A stretch of 64,000 nucleotides of DNA from Kineococcus sp. NBC_00420 (GTDB taxonomy: Bacteria > Actinomycetota > Actinomycetes > Actinomycetales > Kineococcaceae). Under the pieces are notes generated by a model that saw nothing but the letters and a program-made list of their open reading frames with translations, ran no database searches and had not been told where the DNA came from. Position numbers and translations under genes: made by a program. This document shows positions 34,388 through 42,349 of the stretch, one piece after another. How positions within the stretch are numbered: the first letter of the stretch is position 1; every line of letters begins with the position of its first letter. Where the stretch lies: the NCBI RefSeq assembly GCF_036021035.1, contig NZ_CP107930.1, forward strand, positions 3,038,001-3,102,000, in the 5' to 3' direction.

Positions 34388-34636
34388 GTGTCGTCCGTGC
34401 GGCAAGGTGTTCTCGTGGCCCAGCATCGGCGTCAACTCAGCCGGACCGAGGAGGTTTCGCGTCTCGCGGGAGCGATCCTCTTCGCCTTGGTGGTGGCAGT
34501 CGGCCTGTGGTTCGCCTTGCGCGAAGTCGTGGATGGGAACTACGCCAGCGTCATCACTGCCGTGGCTGCTGGTGCGCTCAGCACCGCCTGGACTTCGTGG
34601 CGTCGTGAGAAGCGCTCCTCGAACCCGAAGCAGTAG
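34388..34636 (+). CDS. Small membrane protein (82 aa)
   Basis: An 82-residue protein with an Arg-rich start and two predicted helices (AGAILFALVVAVGLWFAL and SVITAVAAGALSTAW), then a basic tail. I recognise no family. GTG start; no strong ribosome site. Codon use is less biased than in core genes of the window, consistent with an accessory stretch. Confidence 0.45.
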   Translation: MSSVRQGVLVAQHRRQLSRTEEVSRLAGAILFALVVAVGLWFALREVVDGNYASVITAVAAGALSTAWTSWRREKRSSNPKQ

Positions 34637-34648
34637 CTCCCCACATCG

Positions 34649-34663
34649 CGGTCATCCCGCGAT
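34649..34663 (+). repeat. Dispersed hairpin repeat, copy 2
   Basis: CGGTCATCCCGCGAT with CGCGG-TCATC-CCGCG as a self-pairing core, 13 bases after the preceding stop codon. Confidence 0.6.
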
Positions 34664-34837
34664 CCGCTCGGCCGGCGACACAGTGACCATGCCGATCTCC
34701 GGATGGCTCTGGAGCAGCTTCCGCAACGGTCGCCACCTCGTCGAGGAGCGTGGGCCGGCGTCAGGTGCTGGGGCGAGGTGACGACCGAGCCGTCCTGAGA
34801 ACCGATGACTCTTGCAGCGTCGCGAGGTCTGAGCGCC

Positions 34838-35227
34838 ATGACGATGACAACGACCGTGATCAGCGTTGCGCTGCCGGTGGCGGACCAGGACGCCGCCCTG
34901 GCCTTCTACACCGGCGTCCTGGGGTGCGAACTGCGCTACGACGTGGAGGTGTGGCCGGGGGCACGCATGGTGGAGGTGGTCCCGCCGGGCTCGCGCGTGG
35001 GTCTGGTCCTGCTGCCACCGGACACCCCGCTGCCGATGGCGCTGCGGTTGGGTACGCGCGACGCCGACGCCGCGTACGAACGGCTGGCAGGCGCGGAGGG
35101 TGTGGTGCTTCACAACGCGGAGGTCCTGCGCTGGGACGGCGTGCCGGCGATGTTCCACTTCAGCGACCCCGACGGCAACCAGCTGGTCTACCTCCAGGAG
35201 ACGCCGATGCCTGACGACGACGCCTGA
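34838..35227 (+). CDS. VOC-family (glyoxalase/bleomycin-resistance-like) protein
   Basis: A 129-residue VOC protein. SVALPVADQDAALAFYTGVLGCEL is the first beta-alpha-beta unit; MFHFSDPDGNQLVYLQE is the C-terminal metal-ligand strand with the usual Glu. ATG 34838 is preferred to ATG 34805 because GAGG lies at a suitable distance. The substrate is unknown; the family covers dioxygenases, isomerases and drug-binding proteins. Confidence 0.8.
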   Translation: MTMTTTVISVALPVADQDAALAFYTGVLGCELRYDVEVWPGARMVEVVPPGSRVGLVLLPPDTPLPMALRLGTRDADAAYERLAGAEGVVLHNAEVLRWDGVPAMFHFSDPDGNQLVYLQETPMPDDDA

Positions 35228-35420
35228 CCACGGCGGAACGCCGGCGATGCCCGGCAGACGGGAACGCCGGCGCGATCAACCGTTTTGCCCTGTTCGTCCT
35301 CCAACACCGCCACCGCCGCCGGCAGAAGGTCACACCCAGGACGAGCACCCTCAGTGGTGCCTGCAGAACAAACCCGCAGAAGTGCATGATCAAGACGAGT
35401 AGTCGTCACCGAGGAGAGAC

Positions 35421-35663
35421 ATGAGCACCTGGCCCAGCACCTACCCACGTCGGTTCGCCGTCGCCGCTGCGCTGTGGGCCGTCGGCGTTTTGGCGGGGTT
35501 TCTGGTCATGAAGGTCCTCCACGTACCCGTCTCCGTGCACGGGTGGACCTCGACAGTGGTTGGTTCCTCGATCTCCGGTCTCATCTTCGTCTTCGGCATG
35601 GCGGCTCGGGCGAAACCGGGGCAATCGCTGTGGCGACCGGCGCGGCCTGGCCAGAAGCGCTGA
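35421..35663 (+). CDS. Small membrane protein (80 aa)
   Basis: Two predicted helices (AALWAVGVLAGFLVMKVLHV and TVVGSSISGLIFVFGMAA) and a basic tail. The ATG follows GAGGAGAGAC, a strong ribosome site. It resembles other two-helix actinobacterial proteins of no known role. A hairpin follows its stop. Confidence 0.6.
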   Translation: MSTWPSTYPRRFAVAAALWAVGVLAGFLVMKVLHVPVSVHGWTSTVVGSSISGLIFVFGMAARAKPGQSLWRPARPGQKR

Positions 35664-35677
35664 CCGCCCCAACGGAA

Positions 35678-35704
35678 GGAGCGACCACTGCCCGGTGTCG
35701 CTCC
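35678..35704 (+). terminator. Hairpin after the small membrane gene
   Basis: GGAGCGAC and GTCGCTCC pair around an eleven-base loop, fifteen bases after the stop, followed by CTTT and GCTTCGGCC text. Confidence 0.5.
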
Positions 35705-35764
35705 GGCCTTTGCCGCTTCGGCCTTCGTTCGACTTCGCGCTCATTCCGCGGTGCGCGCGAAGCG

Positions 35765-35779
35765 CACGGTCATCCCGCG
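35765..35779 (+). repeat. Dispersed hairpin repeat, copy 3
   Basis: CACGGTCATCCCGCG, with a degenerate neighbour CGCGCTCATTCCGCG at 35736-35750 and a half-copy GTCGCGGTCATGACG from 35799. Confidence 0.6.
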
Positions 35780-35866
35780 TTGTCCGCGGTCGGCGACGTC
35801 GCGGTCATGACGAATTGCGCGTGCTGTCATGACCAGCAATCGAGCATGGGATAGATGACCGATCGC

Positions 35867-36439
35867 TCAAGTGATGGCGTACCCGAGGACCGCGACGGCG
35901 CCCTCCGCAGGGACCACATCGACGTCGAAGCCCTCATCGTCCGTTCCCACCTCGAACGTCGCCTGCGACATCGACCCCTGCACCGAACAGGTGGTCGAGA
36001 CCGGAGTGACACTCACTTCCTCGCCGTGCCCCGTGCGCACGGTGATGCTGACCTCGACTTCTCCTCGGCCCGCGCACACCACCTCCAGGAGCCGGCTCCC
36101 GACCGCTACGCCCTGCCCGAAGGAGCTGCCCCGCAGGTTCTGCACTTGCCAACCCTCGGGGGTGTCCGCACCGGTGACGATGTCGGAGGACCCGAACACC
36201 ACGTCGGTGCGGGAAGGCAGTGCTGCCTGCGCTGCACTCCGGTACTCGGCGATCTCAGCCGAATGATCCTCTGCCCGAGGACCGCTCGACTCCGTCACGA
36301 CAGTGCTTCGCGTCGTCGGAGATGTCGTCGGCTGCACCGGCGGGTTGCTGTCGGCGCCGTCCGAGCAGGCCGCGGCCATCAGCGCGACACCGGCCAGCAG
36401 TCCAGCGCCTACCGCGCGAAAGCATCGACGATCGTTCAC
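35867..36439 (-). CDS. Putative lipoprotein
   Basis: A 190-residue exported protein from GTG 36439. The signal AVGAGLLAGVALMAAACSDG ends in a lipobox Cys. A Pro/Thr/Ser-rich linker (NPPVQPTTSPTTRSTV) follows, then a ~130-residue domain with two Cys. No family recognised. It lies convergent to the small membrane gene. An upstream open frame reaches 36559 but would bury the signal peptide. Confidence 0.55.
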   Translation of the reverse strand: MNDRRCFRAVGAGLLAGVALMAAACSDGADSNPPVQPTTSPTTRSTVVTESSGPRAEDHSAEIAEYRSAAQAALPSRTDVVFGSSDIVTGADTPEGWQVQNLRGSSFGQGVAVGSRLLEVVCAGRGEVEVSITVRTGHGEEVSVTPVSTTCSVQGSMSQATFEVGTDDEGFDVDVVPAEGAVAVLGYAIT

Positions 36440-36680
36440 CGGCGCAGGCTGACACAACTGACCACGCTGAGGTGGATGAATGATCCAGAAACCTGTCCGC
36501 GAAGGAATCGATCGACGTCGCGGTCCTGGCGCGCGGGCAATGTCACGTCCTGTCGCCAACCAGCAGCCCTCGACCCGGTCCTGATGAGTCGTCGCGTCGA
36601 GCTGGGCCCAAACAATGGGCGCATGGGAGGTGCAGGGTATGGATCAGGGTGCCGCACCGTATGTGAACGCTGACCTACCC

Positions 36681-37379
36681 TCAGCACCTCGTCTCAGGGA
36701 CATCGTGAACATCAGGTGCGGTCTGCACACCAAGGTCGGGAGCAAGACGCAAGATCGGTGGGCCGTACGCCTCGAGCAACGACAGGAGCCCGTCGTGGGT
36801 CCGCAGGCGGCGGCGGGCACGGTGCAGTCGAACACGTGCTGCCCCGGAGCTAATCCCCAAGGCCCGCGCCGCTTCACCGCTGCTCAGCCTGTCCAACACC
36901 GTCAGCAGCAGTAGTTCCCGATCCACCTCTCCCAAGCCGGCGAGGGCCTGATGCAGCACAACGGCCTCTGCTGAACTTCCCGTGACGTTCCCGTCAGCGA
37001 CGACGAGACCGCCACCCTCCCAGTCCATCCGCATATCGCTCGGCTCGTGGGTCAGATCTTCCAGAGATACGTGAGCCGGTGCAGCGCGGTGGTACTCAGC
37101 CAGAACCCGGCGCGCGATGCCGTACAGCCACGGCCGCCGCTGCCCCGCAGGGGGCAGGACGTTGCGACGACGCCAGGCCACCAGGTAGACCTGCGCGAGC
37201 AGATCCGCTGCCTCAACGGCGCCAGTGCCCCCGGCCCACCCGCCACTTCGTCGGTGCAGGTAGGCGAGCAGATCCGCCCGGGTCTGGCGGTACAACTCCT
37301 CGAAGGCGGCCTCCTCCTGCGTCTGCCGCGCCGAGCCAGGGCCCTGCACCGCGTCCACCTCCTGACGCGGTGCGCTCAT
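36681..37379 (-). CDS. Sigma-70 family (ECF-like) RNA polymerase sigma factor
   Basis: A 232-residue sigma factor. Region 2: FEELYRQTRADLLAYLHRRS and AADLLAQVYLVAWRRR, with RPWLYGIARRVL. Region 4: LGEVDRELLLLTVLDRLS and GEAARALGISSGAARVRLHR. The ATG at 37379 overlaps the stop of the upstream membrane protein by four bases; that protein is probably its membrane partner or anti-sigma factor. The Gln/Glu-rich N-terminal 20 residues are disordered. Confidence 0.8.
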   Translation of the reverse strand: MSAPRQEVDAVQGPGSARQTQEEAAFEELYRQTRADLLAYLHRRSGGWAGGTGAVEAADLLAQVYLVAWRRRNVLPPAGQRRPWLYGIARRVLAEYHRAAPAHVSLEDLTHEPSDMRMDWEGGGLVVADGNVTGSSAEAVVLHQALAGLGEVDRELLLLTVLDRLSSGEAARALGISSGAARVRLHRARRRLRTHDGLLSLLEAYGPPILRLAPDLGVQTAPDVHDVPETRC

Positions 37380-38296
37380 CGCGGCGGTCCTGCATAGTCG
37401 GGGTCCTCGTTCATCGCCGGGGTGTACTCGGGGAAGCAGCTGTAGTCGTGGGCCACGGCGTCCAGCACCGCCTGACGCTGCCCGCCTTGCGCGGCGGTGA
37501 CGATACCCGGCACCCATCCGAACTGGGTCGGGCTGCCCACTCCCTCATCACCGAGGTAGCCGGTGGGACTGGGGTCGGGGTCAACCTCACGCACTGCCGG
37601 CCACTGCAGCGACCCGGCCAGTGCCGCGGTGGCAGCGTCCCGGGCCACGCGATCACGAGAGCTGTCCGCCGCGACCCAGGCGTCGGCCCAGGTGCAGATG
37701 GCGTCACGCGCCACCCAGGCCCGCGCGGCGCTGTCACTGACCTGCGCATTCTTCTCGCTGCGCAGGGACCCCGTGACCGGCTCGGCTTCGCGCAGGTCTT
37801 CATAGCCTGGGGCGTAAGGGATGTCGGCGATGAGTTCACGCATGACCTGCACCCGGTCATCGCCCTCGAGGTTCAGCAGTTCCCCGGAACCGGCGGCCTG
37901 CATCTGCCACCCGCTGGTGTGCTGCCCGGTGCGGGTGGCCAGGTAGGTGCTCGCCGCGGCGGTTCCCGCTCCGGCCAGCAGCACCGCGGTCGTGATGGCG
38001 CTCGTGCGCGCCACCCGCCGGCGTCGACGCGCTCGGGCGTCGGCGGCAGCGATCACGTCGAGGCGCCGCGCAGCGACCTGAGCTGGCCGCGCCGTGCCCG
38101 CCGTGCCCGCTGTGCCCGCCGTACTCTCCGCGTTCCTCCCTCCCGTTGCGTCTGCCGTGCGGTGCTCCTCGGCCATCCCCGCGCGGATCGCCTCCCACGC
38201 CCGTTCGTAGATGTCCTCTACGGTGACGGCGTCCAGCGGGGCCGGATCAGCGTGACGCAGCAGCCGCGTCAGGCGCTGCTCGTCGTGTTCGCCCAT
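37376..38296 (-). CDS. Membrane partner of the downstream sigma factor (anti-sigma-like)
   Basis: A 306-residue single-pass protein. The N-terminal cytoplasmic part has RLTRLLRHADPAPLD, then an AGTAGTAGTAR linker; the helix is TSAITTAVLLAGAGTAAAS near 120; the rest is an external domain with two Cys. It resembles the CU044_5270-like partners of actinobacterial sigma factors. The ATG at 38296 follows GGAGGAGG by six bases, an excellent site. It is the first gene of a two-gene unit with the sigma factor. Confidence 0.65.
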   Translation of the reverse strand: MGEHDEQRLTRLLRHADPAPLDAVTVEDIYERAWEAIRAGMAEEHRTADATGGRNAESTAGTAGTAGTARPAQVAARRLDVIAAADARARRRRRVARTSAITTAVLLAGAGTAAASTYLATRTGQHTSGWQMQAAGSGELLNLEGDDRVQVMRELIADIPYAPGYEDLREAEPVTGSLRSEKNAQVSDSAARAWVARDAICTWADAWVAADSSRDRVARDAATAALAGSLQWPAVREVDPDPSPTGYLGDEGVGSPTQFGWVPGIVTAAQGGQRQAVLDAVAHDYSCFPEYTPAMNEDPDYAGPPR

Positions 38297-38424
38297 GACA
38301 TGCCTCCTCCAGCGACTCCCGCTGAGTCGCCACACCTCTACATGTCGCTCCCGTTACACCGCCCCTGCTGCACCGCCCCCAGGTCGCAACGTGGACGGAG
38401 ACACCACAAAGCTGGGGATGTGCT

Positions 38425-38453
38425 GTCAACCATCCAGCGCCGTATGGCGTCTG
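38425..38453 (+). promoter_or_regulatory. ECF-type promoter of the SigE-family operon
   Basis: GTCAACC (38425-38431), 16 bases, CGTCTG (38448-38453): the AAC/CGTC pattern typical of ECF sigma factors. The start codon at 38494 is ~35 bases after the expected transcription start. It suggests autoregulation. Confidence 0.55.
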
Positions 38454-38493
38454 TGATGGTGACCTAGCCAGCACAGAGTGAAGGACGGCCCCC

Positions 38494-39204
38494 GTGAACC
38501 AGCCAGGGCACGACCCCCAGCCGGGCCCTGCCCCCAGCTCTACACCGCACCCCACCCACCCCAGCCATCAGCAGCGCGACCGCGACTTCGAGGACTGGGC
38601 AAGCACACACGTCGACCACCTGCTGCGCACCGCGCTGTTCCTCACCGGCGACCACCACAGCGCCGAGGACCTCCTACAGGACACCCTCGAACGCACCTAC
38701 CTGCACTGGCGACGAGTACAAGAGCCTGCCGCTTACGCCCGTACCGTCATGGCCCGCGCTGTCACCGACCGCTGGCGCCGACTGGGCCGCCGCCCCCGTG
38801 AGGTCACCCTTGATGCCGTCTTGGACGCGGTGGGATCCGACCAGCACGGCCACCGATCCAGCTCGACGGGTGAGGACGCCGCGGTCCGCTACGCCGACCA
38901 GGACGAAGCCTTCACCGCGTTGCGCCAGCTTTCGCCTCGTCAGCGGGCGGTGCTGGTGCTGCGCTACTACGAGGACTGGACCGAAGCCCAGATCGCCGAC
39001 GCGCTGAACTGTTCCACCGGCACGGTCAAGACCCAAGCCTCGCGCGGCCTGGCCCGGCTGCGGCAGCTGCTGGGTACTGCCCGTGCGGACCCACCCGACA
39101 TCAGCACCAGCAGTACCGGCACCGCCGCCCTGACCTTTGCCCTGTCTCCCCATGTCCTCGCCCCCTCCCAGCACCCGGTTCCCTCGTCCGAGGAGCGCAC
39201 CTGA
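38494..39204 (+). CDS. SigE-family ECF sigma factor
   Basis: A 236-residue protein. A Pro/His-rich head precedes region 2 (FEDWASTHVDHLLRTALFLTGD and AEDLLQDTLERTYLHWRRV, AYARTVMARAVTDRWRR). Region 4 is LSPRQRAVLVLRYYEDWTEAQIADALNCS with the DNA-reading TVKTQASRGLARLRQLL. The RxYYEDWTE text is characteristic of the SigE-like family. Its stop overlaps the start of a membrane-protein gene (ATGA), its likely partner. It is divergent from the other sigma module. Confidence 0.85.
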   Translation: MNQPGHDPQPGPAPSSTPHPTHPSHQQRDRDFEDWASTHVDHLLRTALFLTGDHHSAEDLLQDTLERTYLHWRRVQEPAAYARTVMARAVTDRWRRLGRRPREVTLDAVLDAVGSDQHGHRSSSTGEDAAVRYADQDEAFTALRQLSPRQRAVLVLRYYEDWTEAQIADALNCSTGTVKTQASRGLARLRQLLGTARADPPDISTSSTGTAALTFALSPHVLAPSQHPVPSSEERT

Positions 39205-40355
39205 TGAACCCCCACGACCCCCACGACCGCTACGACGCCAGCAGCGACGACGTGACCGCGCGCCGTCTGCGCTCAGGTCTGGACGCCGCCGGCCGCGGGG
39301 TGCACGCCCCGGCCGGGATGGTCAGCGCCGCCCTGCGCGGTGGCCAACGTCGCCGCCGTCAGCGCCGCGCCGCGATCGCCGCGCCCATCGCCCTGGTCGC
39401 CGTCGGCGCGCTCGGCCTGAGCTGGGCCCAGCCCTGGACCGGTGGGCAGGTGCGCACTGTCCCGGTCGCCGAGCAGGTCCGCGACGGCCAGCGCGCCGCG
39501 GCCACCGTTGACGACGTCCTGGCTCAGCTGCCCACCGAGAAGGGCATCGGACCGGCCCAGGAAGTGCTGATCGACCGGTGCCTGGCCGCGCAGGGCCTCG
39601 ACGTCGAGCGTGCACCGGTCACCCTTGACCCCTCCGATCCCATCGCCGACGCGGCGGGGGGCGTGGACATCGAGGACCTGACAGCGTGGACCGCGCACGG
39701 CACCGACTACGGCCTGAGCACCGCCATCCGCGCGGCCCTGGCCGACCCCGGCGTTGGTGAACTGGGCGACTTCGTCCACGGCATCCCGACGGGCTACGAG
39801 CAGGCCGTCTACGGGGACCCGAGGGTGGAGGTGACGGTGCGGCTGGAGAACAACGGCAGCCTGACCGTGGCGACCACCGGCTGCTTCGGCCAGGCCGTCC
39901 AAGAGCTGTACGGCAGCGATGTGGAGGCCTATACCCGCACCTCCGTCGCGGTCCGGCCCCTGCGCGAGGAACTCCTCACCCAGGTCGCTGCTGACGGCGA
40001 AGTTGAGGATGCCACGAAGCGGTGGTCGCAGTGCATGAACGCCCGCGGCTACAGCGTGACCACCCCCGCGGACCTACCGGTGCAGTTGCAGGCCGCCCGC
40101 CGGGACCTTCTGCTGCACAAGCAAGATGGAACCAAGGCCACCAACGCTGACCTGACCGCGCTGGCCGAGACCGAGACCGCCTTGGCCGACGCTGATCGGA
40201 ACTGCAAGGACACCAGCGCCTTGGGCTCGGTCCTCGCTCAAGCCCTGGTGGAGCACTGGGCGCCGCTAGCCAGCGCCCACGCCGAGGACCTCGCGGCCTA
40301 CTGGGTGATGACCGATCACGCCCGAGATGTCGCTGCGGAGGTCAACCCCCGCTGA
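39204..40355 (+). CDS. Membrane partner of the SigE-family sigma factor
   Basis: A 383-residue single-pass protein. The cytoplasmic ~50 residues include DDVTARRLRSGLDAAGRG; the helix AAIAAPIALVAVGALGLSW is preceded by an Arg cluster (RRRRQRR); the external part is acidic with four Cys (DRCLAAQ, TTGCFGQ, SQCMNARG, DRNCKD). Overlap with the sigma gene indicates co-translation, as with anti-sigma factors, but no ZAS motif is seen. Confidence 0.65.
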   Translation: MNPHDPHDRYDASSDDVTARRLRSGLDAAGRGVHAPAGMVSAALRGGQRRRRQRRAAIAAPIALVAVGALGLSWAQPWTGGQVRTVPVAEQVRDGQRAAATVDDVLAQLPTEKGIGPAQEVLIDRCLAAQGLDVERAPVTLDPSDPIADAAGGVDIEDLTAWTAHGTDYGLSTAIRAALADPGVGELGDFVHGIPTGYEQAVYGDPRVEVTVRLENNGSLTVATTGCFGQAVQELYGSDVEAYTRTSVAVRPLREELLTQVAADGEVEDATKRWSQCMNARGYSVTTPADLPVQLQAARRDLLLHKQDGTKATNADLTALAETETALADADRNCKDTSALGSVLAQALVEHWAPLASAHAEDLAAYWVMTDHARDVAAEVNPR

Positions 40356-40415
40356 GGACGCAGCTCGGGGTGCTGCTCGGCGCCACCACGCCCGCCGACG
40401 GATATGTCCGTACTT

Positions 40416-40446
40416 TGCGATGCGTTCAGGAGGGGAACGCATCGCA
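40416..40446. terminator. Bidirectional terminator hairpin
   Basis: TGCGATGCGTTC and GAACGCATCGCA form a perfect 12-base stem with a seven-base loop (AGGAGGG), between the convergent membrane-partner and toxin genes. Confidence 0.65.
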
Positions 40447-40478
40447 GAGAACGGCCACCGCGAGGAGTTACTCGACGT

Positions 40479-40495
40479 CACGGTCATCCCGCGAT
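40479..40495 (+). repeat. Dispersed hairpin repeat, copy 4
   Basis: CACGGTCATCCCGCGAT, between the terminator hairpin and the toxin stop codon. Confidence 0.6.
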
Positions 40496-40518
40496 GGGGG
40501 TCGTTCTCGTCACCAGCC

Positions 40519-40866
40519 TCAGAGATCCAGGTGCAGCCGCAAGGCGTCGTCGAGGGCGTCCAACGCCTCGAACGGCAACCGCCCCAGCGCCGGCCCCAGG
40601 CGATCGACCGACACGGCGCGGACCTGCTCCGCTTGAGCCTTGGAGTCGAGGTTCAGTCCGGTGTCCTCTGCCGCGAGGAACACCTGGAAGGGAAACACCT
40701 TGGCCGTGTTGCTGGTCACCGGGACCACGGTGATCACTCCTCGCCCCAAACGCTCGGCGACCGCGTTGGCCCGGTCGTTGCTGACCACGACCGCCGGTCG
40801 GCGCTTGTTCGCCTCGCTGCCCTGGACCGGGTCGAAATCGACGAGGCGTACTTCTCCGCGGCGCAT
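40519..40866 (-). CDS. mazF: MazF/PemK-type toxin (mRNA interferase)
   Basis: A 115-residue protein. RRGEVRLVDFDPVQGSEANK and RRPAVVVSNDRANA are the MazF N-terminal strands with the catalytic Arg loop; VITVVPVTSNTAKVFPFQVF contains the conserved Ser/Thr strand; DSKAQAEQVRAVSVDRL follows. It would cut RNA at short motifs when freed from its antitoxin. ATG 40866 shares a base with the antitoxin stop (TGATG), so the pair is coupled. Confidence 0.85.
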   Translation of the reverse strand: MRRGEVRLVDFDPVQGSEANKRRPAVVVSNDRANAVAERLGRGVITVVPVTSNTAKVFPFQVFLAAEDTGLNLDSKAQAEQVRAVSVDRLGPALGRLPFEALDALDDALRLHLDL

Positions 40867-41084
40867 CAGCGCAGTCCGTCGGTACCGGCGCCTTCCCACA
40901 CCTCACGGTCCCCGGAGTCGTCCCAGTCCTTCCACGCGGCGGCGTAGTCCTGCTCCAACTGCTGGTGGGTCAGTGCCCGGACGGCCCGCTGGATCGCCGC
41001 GGATCGAGACGGCAGACCGGTCGCGCGGACGTGTTCGTCGAGGGCGGCGACGTCGGCTTCGGAGAGGCTGATGCTGAGCTTCAC
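40866..41084 (-). CDS. Ribbon-helix-helix antitoxin
   Basis: A 72-residue protein. MKLSISLSEADVAALDEHVR and SRSAAIQRAVRAL form a ribbon-helix-helix DNA-binding fold; the acidic, Trp-rich tail (QDYAAAWKDWDDSGDREVWE) would wrap the toxin. The GTG start lies six bases after a TAGCAT -10 box inside a perfect palindrome, so the mRNA is probably leaderless and self-repressed. Confidence 0.85.
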   Translation of the reverse strand: MKLSISLSEADVAALDEHVRATGLPSRSAAIQRAVRALTHQQLEQDYAAAWKDWDDSGDREVWEGAGTDGLR

Positions 41085-41090
41085 ACGGAA

Positions 41091-41107
41091 ATGCTACCCG
41101 GGTAGCA
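41091..41107 (-). promoter_or_regulatory. Promoter/operator of the toxin-antitoxin pair
   Basis: TGCTACCCGGGTAGCA (41092-41107) is a perfect 16-base palindrome. Its 3' half on the minus strand overlaps the TAGCAT -10 box (41091-41096). Binding of the antitoxin there would block RNA polymerase. Confidence 0.7.
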
Positions 41108-41409
41108 CCGGTGGTGCCACCCTCCGGACATCCCGCTGGTCGCGCGCCTCCCATGCGACGCCGAGTGACAGCGAGGCGCAGTAAAGGGATGGCGGTACAC
41201 CTTCCCTGCCGATACGACTGGACGATCCGCGGCCTCAACCTCACCCGGCCGACCCGGCACACCGACCCAGGAACGTGATGAGCGACCTCGAACACGAAGA
41301 CCTGCAGGGAGGGCGTTTCGCCCGTCCCGTCCGTCGGGGCGACACCGTGGTCGGCGACGTCGTGATCATGGCGATGACCAAGCGATCGCCGAGAAGGTCC
41401 TCCGACGCC
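41108..41409. other. Gene-free stretch with a possible phosphotransferase remnant
   Basis: About 300 bases. A plus-strand frame from 41278 reads DLQGGRFARPVRRGDTVV, similar to the first strand of aminoglycoside-phosphotransferase-like proteins, and then loses coding sense within ~90 bases. It is at most a fragment. A short CACCGGTG palindrome lies at 41106-41113. Confidence 0.3.
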
Positions 41410-41718
41410 TCACTCTGCCGGTGCGGTTGTTTCCTCGGCCCGCCGTGCGACCTCCTGCTGCGTGAGTCGCAAGTACGTCTCAGCCCCAGCAGCGAGACCG
41501 AGGGAGACGACGGTCAGCTCGAGCACCACGTTCTGCCGGTCCGCACGTTGCTGAGAGCACGCCGGCCAGAGATCAGCGCTGTCGTTGACGTTGCCAGCGA
41601 AAGCGGAGGTGCAACCGTAGTTGTGCAGCGGCAGGGGCATGGCGCCGAAGATCAGGCCACCTCCCAAGGCGATGGCACTTCCCACCTGCAGAGCTCGGAC
41701 CATCGCTGCTGTGTGCAT
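41410..41718 (-). CDS. Small membrane protein (102 aa)
   Basis: Two predicted helices (ALQVGSAIALGGGLIFGAM and VVLELTVVSLGLAAGAETYL) flank an extracytoplasmic loop with two Cys (NYGCTSAFAGNVND and LWPACSQQ) that may form a disulfide. The tail is charged. Family unknown. Confidence 0.5.
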   Translation of the reverse strand: MHTAAMVRALQVGSAIALGGGLIFGAMPLPLHNYGCTSAFAGNVNDSADLWPACSQQRADRQNVVLELTVVSLGLAAGAETYLRLTQQEVARRAEETTAPAE

Positions 41719-41783
41719 GTTCGGACCGTAGCGATACGAGGAGGTGGTGTCAGACGATCATCGGCATCACCCGTCTCGGAACG

Positions 41784-41799
41784 CACGGTCATCCCGCGA
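41784..41799 (+). repeat. Dispersed hairpin repeat, copy 5
   Basis: CACGGTCATCCCGCGA, the last copy seen, close to where core-like genes resume. Confidence 0.6.
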
Positions 41800-41938
41800 A
41801 GTGTGTGCTGTCGGGGTGGCTGCACCTGATGACTCCGCGACCGTCACCGAAGTCCTGACGAATCGACTGTCGCCGGAGTTCTGGGACATCACGTCCCCGC
41901 TGCGGCAGGATGGCCGCACACGACGAAGGAGTGGTGCG

Positions 41939-42310
41939 GTGAGGCTGGGGTTCGAGAAGCACCCGGTGACGAACCTCAAGCAGGCGCTGACCGGCTTCGA
42001 GCGGTCCGGGTTCACGGTGTTGTGGCACCCGGACCGGGACTCCGCGCTGCTGGCCGCGCCCGGGACGAGCACGGCCGCGGTCCTGCTCGAGGTGCACGAC
42101 GTCGAGCTGGAACTGGGCGCCGGCGGCGTCTACCTGCTCGACGACGTCGACGCCTTCGAACGCGAGCACCCCGACCGCGACTGGGTCGTGGAACCCTGCG
42201 ACGGCCCGTTGGGGCGTTACGCCGCGCTGCGGACCAGGGCCGGCCTGCCGCAGCGGTTCCTGACCCTGGACCCCGTCGGCGGGGCGCGGCGCTACTTCCT
42301 CGAGGGCTGA
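41939..42310 (+). CDS. Hypothetical VOC-like protein (123 aa)
   Basis: A soluble 123-residue protein. NLKQALTGFERSGFTVLWHPD, LLEVHDVELELGAGGVYLLDD and RYAALRTRAGLPQRFLTLDP have a beta-alpha-beta rhythm like half of a VOC fold, but no metal ligands are certain. The GTG follows AAGGAG by seven bases, a strong ribosome site, and is preferred over the open frame from 41744. Confidence 0.5.
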   Translation: MRLGFEKHPVTNLKQALTGFERSGFTVLWHPDRDSALLAAPGTSTAAVLLEVHDVELELGAGGVYLLDDVDAFEREHPDRDWVVEPCDGPLGRYAALRTRAGLPQRFLTLDPVGGARRYFLEG

Positions 42311-42349
42311 AGGCTCAGGGTCGCCGCCGGACACGCCGATGTCCACGAC

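Noticed and set aside
41278-41365. A phosphotransferase gene
   Set aside because: Only ~18 residues look like the family start and the frame then loses sense; at most a fragment.
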